A stretch of 64,000 nt of DNA from assembly GCA_008692225.1 (NCBI GenBank), contig VICG01000011.1, positions 1,054,001 through 1,118,000 on the forward strand, given 5' to 3'. The DNA comes from Monilinia fructicola. Taxonomy: Eukaryota; Ascomycota; Leotiomycetes; Helotiales; Sclerotiniaceae. The notes under the pieces were generated by a model. The model made no database searches, was not told where the DNA came from, and saw only the letters and a program-made list of their open reading frames with translations. Positions 12,035 through 25,500 of this stretch are shown piece by piece (within the stretch, counting starts at the first letter, position 1; each line of letters opens with the position of its first letter). A program made the position numbers and the translations under genes.

Positions 12035-13349
12035 GGTTTGGTTTATCAGTCCTGCATTTCTGTATTCAGGAGTCTGTATTGTATGACCCTTCGTACATAC
12101 ATGAGTGTCTCAATCTTTGAATGAGTATAAAAGGCTATTGGTGTTGGCGCATGGCGTAGGTGATGGGGCAAACGATGAAAGAAAGTGGTCGATTAGTAAC
12201 AAGGTTGAGATAAACCGGCCACAGCGAATTGAGACGAGATAGTATCTAACCTCCTCACGACACCAATCATTTTCATGTAGGTAAACTGCAGCTTATTACT
12301 TATTCTACAATAGGTACCAAGCTATTATATGATACTGGCATAGGCTGCATGAATGATATACTCGTGTATGGGTTTTACATATCAAAATGACAATCAGGAA
12401 ACCAACCAATAAGCTCCGGATGGTCATGTCTTCGAGAAGTTTTCTGGGGGTTGTCAATCATGTGTTTTGATTACATGGACTTGTTGGGGGTGGAGGTGGA
12501 GATATATGTTTATATATGATACCTCATATCTTGGGTGAAAATCGGGAAGGGAAGGAAGAGAATAAAGGTGTTAGAGGGGGGTTATTGAGATGTGAGGATG
12601 GATTTGGGATTATATCTACCGAGGCGGGTGGATATGTAAGTAGAGGTATTTTGGAGGAAGCTTCCTGGGGGGATGAGAGGGGAGGGCTGACGGTTTGGAT
12701 TATGATGGCAACGGATGGTGAGGAGATGATGAGATGTGTCAAAGTTTAAGAGTACAGGATATCTAGGCAGATCTTGGTAATGAGTCATGAATCATGAGAC
12801 TAGACGTGACTGACTGACTGGTGAAGTGAAAGATTGTTGCTATCTAATTAGTAGATTGACATGAAATGAATAATGCATGACATGACGGAAAGGGAAGGGC
12901 GAAAGGTGGTGGATTCCCAGGAACTTGAAGTGAAGTAGTTCATTTGTAATTTAATACCTATTCATGATTGCATCAAAATCCTGCCCGGCCTCAAAGAGTT
13001 TTGCCGCTATATCTGACTATCATTCGAATTTTTAGATGGCTTGTGCCGTAACTTGTGCGTAAGGTTGATGCAAGGTTCGTATATAGAGCAACAGGTGTGA
13101 GGGTGTCCGGAGCCAGTGGGGCACATGAAATTCACAATTATACTGGAATATTTGGTATGTATGTACTGTTACTTTACAAATGGTACAGGCACTTTCTGAA
13201 AGAGAGTATGCTTGAAATCACAATGACATTATCATGTTTGATATCTAGCACATCTTTTACAAAACTTTTCGCAGCCATACGCAGACTGTTGTCAACCTGA
13301 TGACTGGCTTCATCACCGTGTCCTCCATATATCCCTGCACGGATTCCAA
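12035..13349. other. intergenic, nothing recognised
   Basis: About 1.3 kb between convergent genes. Includes a G/A-rich patch at 12480-12700. Short open frames there have no family features. Confidence 0.5.
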
Positions 13350-14383
13350 CTAAGTCTGGCCCTGGCCTGCCCCTTTTGTCTCATGTCCAGCACTCATCTC
13401 ATACCTGATCAATGCCCCATGATCCAACCCCGGTTCCATTTCCGGTGGTCTCCCTACTCCTTCCATTTCATATCTCGTCCATCCGCACTTACAGCCTCTT
13501 TCTTCATCTATTTTCACTCCCCGCCTTTCAAAGTTCTCATTCTTGGCATCCCCCTTCTTCCCATTATTCTGCAAAATGGCCACTGTATCACGCCTAATAG
13601 AAAGTAACAAAGCCATACAGACAAAGCAAGCCAGTCCCACAACCACGAGTAGAACACCCGTTGTCACGCCGATCCTCGTATCCATGGTCTGTTGGCTAGC
13701 ACATTCTATGGTGATTGTGGCTGAAAATGTGTGAGTAGAAGTTGGCGGAGAGGAACGAGAAGATATAGAAGGCGGAGAAGAGAAAATAGAAGTAGGGTAG
13801 CGGGAAGGTGAAGATGAAGATAATGATGAGTCAACCGTGGAGTTGAGATGTTGGGTGGTTATAGAATAACTAGGGGTCGGGGACAGTGAGGCTGAAGTTA
13901 TCTCAGGATAGATTGGTGAAGGTGAGCTGGTTGATTGGATGATGCGGAGGCTATTCAGGGTAGTGACTGAGGTCAAAATTGATGCACTGTGGGTCGAGGC
14001 TGTAGGGGTTGAGAAGGTGAGAGGACTTTTTTGGGATGCGATGTTGGTCGGCAGAGCTGTCTCAGTGGCCGCCGGAGAAATATTTGACGTTGAGAGAGCA
14101 GAGATACTAACATAAGCGAGCGTCTGCCCAACTGAGACCGACGACGTAGAGGATTTAGTATGAGCTGGAGTCTGAACTTTGGTGGTAGAGTAGGTACTCA
14201 TTCAGATTGTTAATATAAAGTCAAACTTAGTCATTTGAGGTTTATTTACCTTGTAAGACATACGGTAGTAGTACTGCTCTCAATGCCTTGCCCGCTACCT
14301 GATGTCCATTGTCCCGAACAGTTGAATAGCGATGTCGTTGTGATCCAAGGAATTGCCAATATCGAAATCGAAAGCTGTTCCAT
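13350..14383 (-). CDS. Ser/Thr-rich single-pass membrane protein (Mid2/Wsc-like layout)
   Basis: Probable plasma-membrane glycoprotein. Exons are 14250-14383 and 13350-14196; the 53-nt intron joins LTS to TYSTTKVQ in frame. Total 326 residues with no indel. Residues 1-20 (MEQLSISILAIPWITTTSLF) could be a short signal peptide. Residues 45-215 are almost wholly Ser, Thr, Pro and Ala, as in O-mannosylated stalks. One strong transmembrane helix follows (IGVTTGVLLVVVGLACFVCMALLLSI), bounded by RR, then a charged cytoplasmic tail of about 90 residues. This layout resembles cell-wall stress sensors of the Mid2/Wsc type, but no WSC cysteine domain is present. Function is inference only. Confidence 0.7.
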
Positions 14384-15617
14384 AATCAAACCAGGCAAAT
14401 AAGAAATGACCTCAATGACGACCAAGAAGATAGAGGCCTGACTTTCGGGCTCTCCGGCACATCCAGCAGCATTAACGATATACTCGTACTCCGACGATAC
14501 AGAAGGCACAACAATTAAATAAAGGAATTGATCAGCCCATATACAGTTCTCTTTGGGATGAAAGAACGAAACCTAAGACATAGGAAGGAACAAATCGCCA
14601 TTCTGAGTGGCATGAAGGCGAATGGACATTGATATCTTTTCATTCATCTTGTAAATTGGCCTCTGCAGGCTTGTTCACATCAACCTTCACTTACCTACAC
14701 CCACAAACGCAAGCACACGGCGTCTTCTCGAAGCTATTATCCCATACAAAAAAATAGGATGGTCTTTTCTACGATTTCTGAGTAACAGTGTATCACAGAA
14801 TGGAACTCTGACCGGACGCTTGGAGGTAGACTTGACGCGGAAGGGGTATACAGACGCAAGCGAATCCATTAAGCGCCAATTGGTACCGTGGAAAAACGAC
14901 TGTGTGTCTCACTCTATCGGTAGAAGCTCTTCAATAGTCTTCGGGAAATCCTCTATCGTTCTCTAAGATGAGCAGCACCCTTGTGGCGCTCTCGGTCCTT
15001 CAAATTAATACGAGCACCGGAGGAGTAGATGTACAGCAATCAATACTCTATTGGATTCGAACAGGGCGATAACAGAACATTGTAAAGCTGCCAACTTGGT
15101 ACAAGTTCGTACGGCGGGATTTAGAGTGAAGAGTATGTGTGCATGCAAAGCATAAGAACTGGGTGCTTAATATTGAAATGCGAAACGATAAAAAAAGTAG
15201 TAGTGATATACTAGCCACAGACCGTAACCTAGCCACAACAAGTAAGAACCTGTGGCTAAAGAAGAATAGATGTAACCCTACTGTACACGTAGTAGAATAA
15301 ATAAGATGAACTTCTTCGATTTACATGAAGGGCACAGAACTTCAAATTGTCTATTCGACTAATAAGAGGACAATATGCTTCGGGAAACCTTCAGGTGCGT
15401 ACCAAGGATGATGAGAATGATGGAAGACGAGGGTAATGATTCAGACCCCAAGTAAAGGGTATGCATGTGAAGTGGGTGGGTGGTATACAAATGTGCGACA
15501 CCATGGTGGTAGTATTGGAACGTTGTTAACAGGCGAAAGGAGCAAAGAAGGATTTAAAGTTTTGATAATAGACAAGGTTTGAGAACGGTGATTCCGATAA
15601 TTATTACTTTTGTATAT
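14384..15617. other. intergenic, nothing recognised
   Basis: About 1.2 kb upstream of the Ser/Thr-rich protein gene, reaching the MITE. No supportable ORF, RNA gene or repeat. Confidence 0.5.
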
Positions 15618-15619
15618 TA

Positions 15620-15996
15620 CAGTAGAACCTGGTTATAAGGGATCGAAAAATTCGGCCAATTAAATCCCGTATATCCAGGATTCCCGTATATACAGGTTAG
15701 GCAACAAGGCATCAGCGAAATTTGTATGGCTAAGCTTAGTCATTTTTCTATATACCCCTGATATTTTGGATAAAAAAATCATGTGATATATTATCATCTA
15801 AGCTATTCCCCACTAAATTTAACACGACAACCAATAAAATCTTCAATTTTTATACGGGACTGGGAATAATTTGTCCCGTAATCCCTTAAAGTTAAAAAAT
15901 CCCGTTCCCCCATACAAAAATTACCAGAATTGGAATAAATGTCCCGTATAACGAGTTATCCCGTATAACGTAGTCCCTTATACACAGGTTCTACTG
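15620..15996. mobile_element. pogo/Fot-like MITE, 377 bp
   Basis: Non-autonomous DNA transposon. The two ends are 22-bp terminal inverted repeats that match at 20 positions and begin CAGTAGAACCTG. The element is flanked on both sides by TA (15618-15619 and 15997-15998), the target duplication of Tc1/mariner/pogo elements. Just inside the ends are repeated CCCGTATA words, two near the left end and two or more near the right end. There is no ORF. The CAGTAGAACCT ends resemble those of pogo/Tigger families, which supports mobilisation by a pogo/Fot transposase encoded elsewhere. Confidence 0.88.
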
Positions 15997-15998
15997 TA

Positions 15999-16562
15999 TT
16001 TGAATATTTTAGAAAACCACCCTCCGTCCGAAGATATGAATTTGTATAGCGTGTTGTATGCCTTATAAGCTATGAATGTACATCTTTGCAATCAGGTCAC
16101 GTCACGTCACGTGACTATATGACTTGTAAGGAGCTCATCCTCTACAGTAGAACAAAATGCTCTAAAACACTCGCGGGCATAGCTTGCCCCCAATATGGAG
16201 ATTGTTCTCTGTCTCTCAGGCTACTTACAGAATACAGTCTTATAATCATGAAATCACGTGACCCATGGTCATTTCCATATAACAAGAAAAATATTACCTA
16301 TATCATTTTGTTTTAAAACAAGAGCCTCTAAAATACTCCGACATTTTCATCCTTGTATTGAAGTACAGATCGTGTGATCAGGTGATTATAAACTGTACGG
16401 AGTATGTAGTCTAAAAATCACACAACAATCTAACGCCACAAAAAATCAACTCCACTCAAATTTACACATCGGAGGATGATTTTCTCGCAGGCTCTAAAAC
16501 ATACCCTACCCTCTGCTCAACCCTGGAGAAATTTCGAGATATGACATAAGAAAAGAATCTAT
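15999..16562. other. 3' flank of the PKS-NRPS gene
   Basis: About 560 bp. Holds a GTCAC tandem at 16097-16114 ending in the palindrome GTCACGTGAC, and a second TCACGTGA at 16254-16261. These are basic helix-loop-helix type E-box sequences. No gene is seen. Confidence 0.5.
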
Positions 16563-19500
16563 CTAACTACCCTTTGACATCATAGGCAGTGTCATCTTGC
16601 CTCGACCCTCGTCGAATGCAAGAAAAAACTCGTGTATTAAAGGATGAATTCCTTTTTCACGTGCAAGCTGTAACCATTCTTTCAATTCCATCAGTCCCAA
16701 AGGCTCTCCAAAAGTTGTTTCCAGATATTCCTTAAGTTCACAATGAGGGATTGTTACATCGCTGCAGTGATTAATAAATACCGCGGGTCGTTTTTCTTCT
16801 CTTTTGACTGTGGCGTGGATGGATATCCGCAATCAATGGCAGATTTCATGGCTGACCTGACCAATTCATCTACCACGCTGTCTACAACAACAAAGTCCCA
16901 CTGTCCCTCGATAGCCTCTTCTTTAATACGTGGCAGAGCGTGCAGTAGAAACGAGTATTTTGTCATCATGCCAACGGCATCAAGCTCAGATGCGTCTCCT
17001 CCCATCACATGCGCCAGTCGGTGAATATACACAGGTATACCGGACTCAACAGCGACCTTTGCCAGTAGAGCTTCGCTAGCCCACTTGGAAGCAGCATAGC
17101 CGTCCACTGAGTTCAATAAGTCGGCGTCCGCGGGTGATGCAGGAACCTCTAGAAGCGGTTTTTGTTGGATGACCTTAGCTACAGATGCAGTCGATACGTA
17201 ATGTACGGGCAGTCGACGTAGAATGGCCATGCTACAAAGCGTACGCGTTGAGATGACATTTGCACGACGAAGAGACTGGTACGTTTTTAACAGAGACACG
17301 TCTGCGCCGTTGTGTATGATGATATGGGAATGCTCAGCTAGAAATGTGAATTGGGCGGCTGAAAGACCGAGGTTAAATTCGGTCAGGTCCCCAGTATACT
17401 CAACTATCTTATCGCTATTAACAGCGACGTGACGTGGTTTTCCTGATGCGTCAGGACGTATGGCAACACAATGAACCTGGCCTACTTTTGGACTCTGCAC
17501 AAGACAAGACAACAGGTGTTTTCCAATGAACCCAGTAGCACCTGTCAATACCACAACAAGTTCTTCGCTGCCACTCAGACTGCTTTTGATAGAGAGAGAA
17601 GGAATGTCTCTTGGTCGAGGAAGCTTCTCGACGATAGTTGCAATCTCAAGATCCCAATTTATTACCTGTGTAATATTTTTCGGTCCTAAGAATGTCGGTA
17701 TTGTGGGCGAAGCAGTTTCGTTGACAGCGGCTTTAGCAACTGTAACTAGATTTGCCATACTACGCAGGGAGCTGGTATGAAATAGCTCCGGCATAGATAT
17801 CTTTACGCCCAACTGCATCTCGAGGAGGTATTTAAGTTTAATCATCAAAATCGAACTACCACCAACTTGGAAAAAGTCCGAATTGTGATCTATCCTCAAT
17901 TGAGTACGCTCAAAATCATGCGCCGTTCGAGATGAGAGTACTTCTTCCCAGATCTGCTTTATCAAATGTTCCCAGCGGTTCAAGGCGCGAGTGGGGTTCT
18001 TCGTCATGTTAAGATTTGAGGGATCAGGGACGGAAATCTTATCTACAGCTGCTCGATCAGTCTTCCCATTGGAGGTGATTGGTATAAGCTTCATTGGTAC
18101 CATAACGGTTGGTTTCATGACTTGCGGCAAGGGAAGGCAGGATTGAAGCCACTCTATAAACTCAGACTTGTTCTCATCGAAGCTGATGTCAAACACAACG
18201 AACGCAACGAGAATTCCAGATGACTGTCTCCAAGAAACAGCAGCACTTACGATTGTACCATTTGATGTGTGTATAATGGAGTTGGCAATTTCGTCAAGCT
18301 CAACGCGGAATCCGTGAATTTTGACTTGGCTGTCACCATCCAGTCGACCAAATACTTCGAGTGTGCCATCTGGTAGGATCCTACCCTTATCACCTGAGCG
18401 ATAAACTCTGATCTTCGATGGTGATGATGATTGTGACAATATGGACTCTTTATGAGTAAACTTGCGACTGGTTTCTTCTGGTCTTTCGAGATACCCTAAG
18501 CCAACACCCTGTCCCGAGATGCAAATTTCACCAGGAAAGCCGACAGGAAGAACACTCATATCGGTGTCAGTAATCTCAATGTTGTAATTTGGTGACGGTT
18601 GAAGATAATCTTGACTATCCTGCAAACCATTGAATTCACAATATGGTACGATGCCTCTCGCGCATGCCAGCGTAATTTCTGCTGGCCCATATACATTGAC
18701 TAGTTGCAGGCCACTGCAGTTCAGTTTATAAAACGCCCTGCGCAACACTGGACTGAGCTTCTCTCCCCCAGACATTGCATAACGCCATGAGTCAGCATTC
18801 TTAAGGATATGGTATCCATAATTCAACAATAACATGTACTCAGATGGCACAAAGTGTGTGAGGGTAACACCATGCCTTACAATGAGGTCCGCGATTTGCA
18901 TTGGATCACCTCGTGAAGGTTTATTTACGATAACTATGGTACCTCCAGTGCAGAGCGCCAAGAATATTTGATCGAGCATCAGATCAAAGCCCAGTGGACT
19001 TTGCTGTAACGTTATCTCTCGTTGAAGGCGAAGAGTTGATGTGGTTCCGTTGATTTGATTCAGGAGACCGCCATTGGTGAGCACAACACCCTTTGGCACA
19101 CCAGTGGATCCACTCGTGTAAAGAATCATCGCTGCCTGGTCTTTATGGTTGATTTTATCATTGGCAATGTCCTCAAGTACAGATGTGTTGTTCTCATTTG
19201 GATTGTGGACATCGTCAGTATCATCAATGCTTATCAGAGTGAGGAATTCTAAGTCTGTAGAGATTTGATGTGCCAGCTCCTTTGTTCCATCATGGCACAC
19301 TAAAACTTGTGGTCGACTCTCATCAACTACAGCATGAAGCCGCTGATAGTGGTTACGCGTGTCTAAAGGAATCCATACGTAACCCAATCGCATAATTGCA
19401 AGAATGCAGCAAACAGCATCAGCAACAGGATCAAGAAGCATGGCTACACGTGAGCCAAATTTAAGCGAAGGCGTGATAGCTTGTAGACGGCGCATAATCT

Positions 19501-22500
19501 GAATTGATCTAGCACTCGTCTGTGCGTATGTGAGGTTTTGAGCTTGCTCATCTATAATTGCGAGATCACTCGAAAACTTGACGGCTATTTTATCGATCCG
19601 ATCTAGCAGTGTGCCTTGCCATAGGCCTTCCATCTTACTACCTCGGCCCAGCTCTATAGCCTCTGCGGTATCTGCCTCATTGGAAATTGGACACTTGCTA
19701 ATCTCAACACTTGGGTCTCGAGCAACAGCTTCCAGCGCACGTGTATACCATTTCAATAGAAGTGCACCATCAGCTGCAGTATATAGACTTTGCTGCGTGA
19801 TAAGAGATATGTAGGTCCAATCTGGCATAGCAGCGACATTAAGCAGCAAGTCGTAGGGATTTCCAGCCGGAACACCACCCTTCCATTCAATTTCTCCATC
19901 GTTACCAAAACCTGTTTTACTGACGGATGATTTGCGGTAATTGATGACGACCTGGAACAAGCTTTGCTGGTCAATGGTATCATTTGGTGTGTGTGGATGA
20001 GAGAAGACCGTTGCGACGGCATCTCGTGACCTCTTAGCTATCATTTCAAATTTCTCGGAAGCTCCAAGTGAAATATAGACCGGTAGCATGTTGAGAAAGT
20101 GTCCAATGGTTTCCATATCCTCGGCATCCGTCCTATTTGCATTCACAACACCAATAGCAATATCACTAACACCAAGACAACGTCCAAGAAAGGTCGCGAA
20201 GCTCGTGAAGTAAAAATGGAATGGTGTAACGCCTATCTTTAAGGCTACTTTTTCAATGAGCTTCGTCATTTCATGGGACAGTTTAAAATCGGAACTGTTG
20301 ATTCTGTAATCATACTCCTTGATAGAAGGGCGACTTTTGACCTTTGCGAAAGGAAAGAGAGGCAGCTGTGGGGGCATAGATCTGTAGGTTTTCCTCCAAA
20401 ATGCCACATCTACCTGATGCTTTTCATTGTTCATTGAAAGCTCGCTCAGTTGTCTTTTGACCATATCAATAGGCTGTTGAACGTTGATAGATTTCGGTAT
20501 GCTATTCGGACCCGCTGAATACATCTGCGCAAGCTCGGCAATAAAGATATTCCATGAAAATCCATCGAGTGCAATGTGGTGATGATTGAATATTATGGAA
20601 TGTAAAGATGATGAATGAGAGACGACGGTCACTTTCATGACAACGCCGTTCTCTATGTCAAATTTCATCTCCTTTACACGTTCAATTTCGGTCTGGAATT
20701 GTTCATCTCCGTGTGTCGCTTCATGTATTAGCGTGAAATTAGGCTCCGGTAGAACTGCTTGTACCGGCCGGCCAGTGGAGATATCTATGAAGTAGGCGCT
20801 TCTTAAAGCTTCATGTCGCTTTGAGACTAGTCTTAAGGCCCAGGAAAGTTTCTGTACATCAAGACGACCATGAAATTGGCCAAAGTAAGCAACATTGTAG
20901 GCATTGCTCTGGAGATATTCGTGTAAGAAGTACAACTGAGCTTGGGATTCAGACATGTCACCCATTCTCTCGTACCCAGCTTGTGATAGTTGGTGTCTTT
21001 CTTTATCGGCTTGAGTATTTCCTAAGAATGTATGTGAAGGTAATTCTAATTCTTCAGTTGATATGTTTCCCAAGAGACCCTCTTGATTGGGTTCCCCAAA
21101 GCTGTCTCTAACACTCCTAGTGAGTTCCAGCTGTGAATCTTGAGAGGATCCGGTACTGTCATCAGTAATTCCATGACTTGGTTCATCTCGTGGGGGTTTA
21201 TTATCTTCAACCCATGCTTTTAAAGAGGCTGGCAGCTTTTCGAGCACACTGTGGCATATATCACTTACAGATGAGCCGCCCAAGAGCTTCAAAACCGGCA
21301 GGTCCACTTCGAGTATCTTGAAGATCCAGGACCTAATCTCGACAGCGAGAAGCGAGTCAATGCCTAAGCTGATCAATCCAACATGTTCACCGACGCTCTC
21401 GATAGGACAACTGAGGGCTAAGCTAACTCTGCTAGCAATTGCTGCTCTTAGGACAACATAGGCTTCCTTGCCATTGTGAGATCGTTTCAGGCGATCTTGA
21501 ATGCTCTGGGTCGGTTGCCCATTATCATGATATCGATTGGCGATACTTGTGTCTCCAATCACGCGGCAATGGCTGAATCTAGAGATAGCACGCCAAGGAG
21601 TGTCGATCTCAGTACCAAGCCCGGCAATAATGTCGGGATCTAAGTTGTTTTCTGGACGGCCAGACACAATTGCTTGAGCAAAGATTGCGTGAAAGTCAGG
21701 CTCCGGAATAGCCCAACAATCCTCTTGGCGAAACCGAGCCTCGAGAAGTGACCCTGTTTGTCCATGTATAAAGCCAAAACCAAGCAGCATTCCAAAGTGC
21801 ATGACCGAAGCCGCTAAACCCCTTTTCCGTCTTTGTCCTGCCAAGGCTGACATGAACAAATTGGCGGCAACATAACTAGACTGCCCTGGTTTCCCGACAA
21901 CCGTAGCAATGGACGAAAAGAGAATAAAGAAGTCCAGTGGTGTCGAGAAGAACAATTTGTCAAGGTTTTGAGTTCCCACCACCTTAGGCTTAAATACTGT
22001 TTCTAGGTCTTCAAATGACATAGCGTCGAAAGGATGGTCACGTACCACCAAGGCACCATTGGCCACTCCTGCAATTGGTGGCATAGACGATACTATCTCA
22101 TGGTAGACCTTTTTCAGGCTCTCCATATCTGCAACATCCATCGAGAATATTCGAACAACTACACCCTGCTTTTCGAAAACTCGGCGTACCTCTGGGGGAA
22201 CTTTTGGATTTCGACTGGCAATAGCTAAATATTTCGCTCCACAATTTATCATCCACTCGCAGAGTGATAATCCTACTTCTCCAGCCAATCCAATAAGAAA
22301 ATACGTTTTTTGATCCGTAAATAGACAGCTGTGAGCAGCTGGCGCTACTTGAACATGAACGGAGTCAACACCAGTCCAGGAAATAATACTTGTTGCGCTT
22401 GCTGCTCCTTTTTGCTCGTGTAGCAGACCAACTTTGATGGAATTATTCTCTGCCAGTAGTCCAACATCGCATAGCAGTTCAGGTTGAGAACAGTAATCTG

Positions 22501-25500
22501 CGAGAAGTTTGACAAGACTAGACTTACTAAACAGCAGTGAAATATGTTGATCCAGGCGTAACTGACGAAAATTCCGATGAAAATCCAGTTCACCTCCCGA
22601 AGTATATCCTATCAATTCCACGAGCTCGTCTGAACAACTCCCCATGTCTACGAATCGCTTAAGATTGCAAGGAATTAACAGAATTAGTTCACGTTCTGTG
22701 ACTCTTGGATGGATATAGGTTGCTTTTCCTGCAGAAACCAACTTGGATGCACTGTTACTCGTGGTTAAGAATACAGAGGCTTCCTTACCACCGGCTATAG
22801 TGGCAATGATCTCAGCAGTGCGGTCGTCAACATTGTGAAACCAGATGGTGCCATTAGTACTCGAAAACAAACTTTCGTAAACAATAACTGTCAAAATAGC
22901 CAGAAGCATCTCATCGGGATTTGAACTGCCTTTGCAGCTGAAAGTGTATTCAGGGTTTTTGATTTTCGATATATTTTTGTCTGAAATAGCCACAACCATC
23001 TCTTCCATGTTTGCGGAGGTGCCCATTGAAAGGTAAAACGGCTGTTCGTCGTCCGAGCAAAAGATGCTAAATAATGAGGATGACATGACTTGGATCGAGG
23101 ACGTAATGAGCTGAGGGTCTTCTAAGTTACTCTCGATTTCCTTGATGGTAACACCTTCCTCGCCTATTGATATTTCCAAAGGATTTGCCAGATGAGATGT
23201 GATTCTGGTAATATTTCGCCTCAATGCGTTGAAGCGATCATTCGAAATATCATCGCGGACGACTCTGGGAATCAAAACAGCCCCATTCTCTACCGCCACT
23301 TCTGTCTCATTGCCCCAGAGTATGTTATTATAGCTCGGCATGTCTAAGTAGATCATCTGCAGCAACATCTCAGATAGCATGATGGCATCTTGTCGATTCT
23401 TTTGAAGATGTATTTTATCAATGTCTACGAGCTTGAGACGGAGATGAGGCATCTCCCGTAAGACCGAGCGACAAATTCCAACAGCAATGTTGGCATATGG
23501 ATCATCGGCGCGACATCCTCGAGTTGCCCATATGATGTATTTGGCTTCCCGAAAGAGTGACTGCATAGCCGAGACACCTTGCTGGTTCATTGTTGCAAAA
23601 GTTGCCTCCTCCAGTCCAGAAAGACACACCACAGCACTCCCTAGGTTTTCACCGTTCCCTTGGACGTCTTCTAAGTTGTCAAGCATTTCTATATGCTCTA
23701 CAAACGGCCCAAGAAGATATTTTATATTCGCGCGTACTTTGGACACTGCTAGAGAATGTCCACCAATGACAAGCAGCTTCTTCATGAGTATCACGCCACC
23801 GGCTCGGTTCAGGGGATCTCTCAATACCTTGATTTGGTCATCTACTGCCTGACTTATCATTACAGAACAAGTGTGCATAGAATCAGCCTCAAAATCTCTG
23901 AGAGCGTGATCTACTCCTGAGAAATTATTGTCTAATAGGAGTAGATTCCACTGCGCCTCTGTAATTGGTGGGCCTTTGCTCTGACTATCTTCGCAATTGA
24001 GCCAACGTAAAGATGACGTGGAGAGTAAGAAAGGAATGCGAAGTCTTGTTTGATTTACAGGTTCAAGGAGAATTAAATAGCCTCCAGGTCGCAATAGCTG
24101 TCGACAGTGCTTCAAGGACTCAGAAACAGACTTCGTTGCTTGAAGAACATGAGCAGCTATGATAACATCATACGAGTTTGCTTGAAAGCCCTGTTCAACT
24201 GGTGATTGATCAATATCAAGAGTCTTAAACCTCATAAACTGCTTGTGTTCTGGAAAGCGAGCCTGAGCTGCTTGGAAATACGAGGGTGAGAGGTTGGTAA
24301 AAGTATATTCTTCAGGCCCGGATTTCAAGTGTCGCAATGCAACGGATGTAGAACTACCGGTACCGGCACCAACCTCAAGGATACGCATGCATGGAAATTG
24401 ATGAACCAAATGATCTAGCAATGCTCCAAGATGGTGATCCGTCTCCGCAACACCAAGGCCTTGGCTGTATAGAGTTTCAAGCATGCTGTCTTCTTTCAAT
24501 ACCTGTGATATTGACTCTGACTGTCGAAGGATAGATGGAAGTCTGGAGCCTACGCGATGTATAAGTTTCAGATCGGGTTGACTTGCGAAATCCTGTTCCC
24601 CGAGTTTCTTTACAGATTCCAGAGTATCAAACTCCCATTGCGTGTTCCAACAAGAATTTGGAGCCGATCTTTTCTCCGGGCGTACTTGTTTGAGAATAAA
24701 CTCCATGAACTCCTTCAAATGCCCCTCCAACAATGCCACTTGCTCTTGTCCGATTTCTTTGTAAAGCTGATTCAGGTAAAAATACGATGTTCTCTCACAT
24801 ATTTCATTTAGGTTGTAATCATCCATAATCTCTGTCTGTGTACTATCCTGTTTGGTCGACTCAACCTGGGAAAATGCTTCTCTTTTCCAGACGGTCTTCC
24901 AATACATACACTGGTCATTGGCTGGCGATGGGATATCCAGGGAATCAAAGACTACGCCTTGAACTTGGATTATAGCTTGGTCATCATATTGACGGAATAC
25001 GTCAACATCACCACATATGTTCCGTGCTGATGATCTAGTCACAAAACAATCAGCGACGAGTCGCAAATTTTCAGCATAATTTGTTTCCTGGCATTTACAA
25101 ATGTCAAAGCGAACTCGTCGAAAGCTCTTCGGGAGGTAAGTAGTCCATAATCGCCCATCTCCTGGGTACGAGAAAGCGGCAAATAGTCCCTGAAGAACGC
25201 TATCAAACGTTGCCGAATGAATTGGGTATCCACAATCGAAGTTACCAACCGTAGTGACCGTGGCAAGGTTGTGCCGTCTCTTGATTGAGTTCAGTAAAAA
25301 GGGGTTTGTATACTGCAGGCCAATTTTTGACATCCATGAGTAGAAACGGTCGGTGTCCACGTCTGTCATGGGCAGACTTGGAATCAATCTTCTCGGCAAT
25401 GCATCTTCTGTGGGAGCACCAAATTTCACGAACACGCGACCAGTGAATATTTCTTTATCGAAGTCTGGAAGTCCCGTGTCAGCGTTATTAGAACGACAGT

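Noticed and set aside
12516..12788. Short ORFs on both strands
   Set aside because: Composition is that of a G/A-rich patch; no conserved feature.
16146..16320. Second MITE starting at CAGTAGAAC
   Set aside because: Only the left nine bases match; no inverted right end was found.
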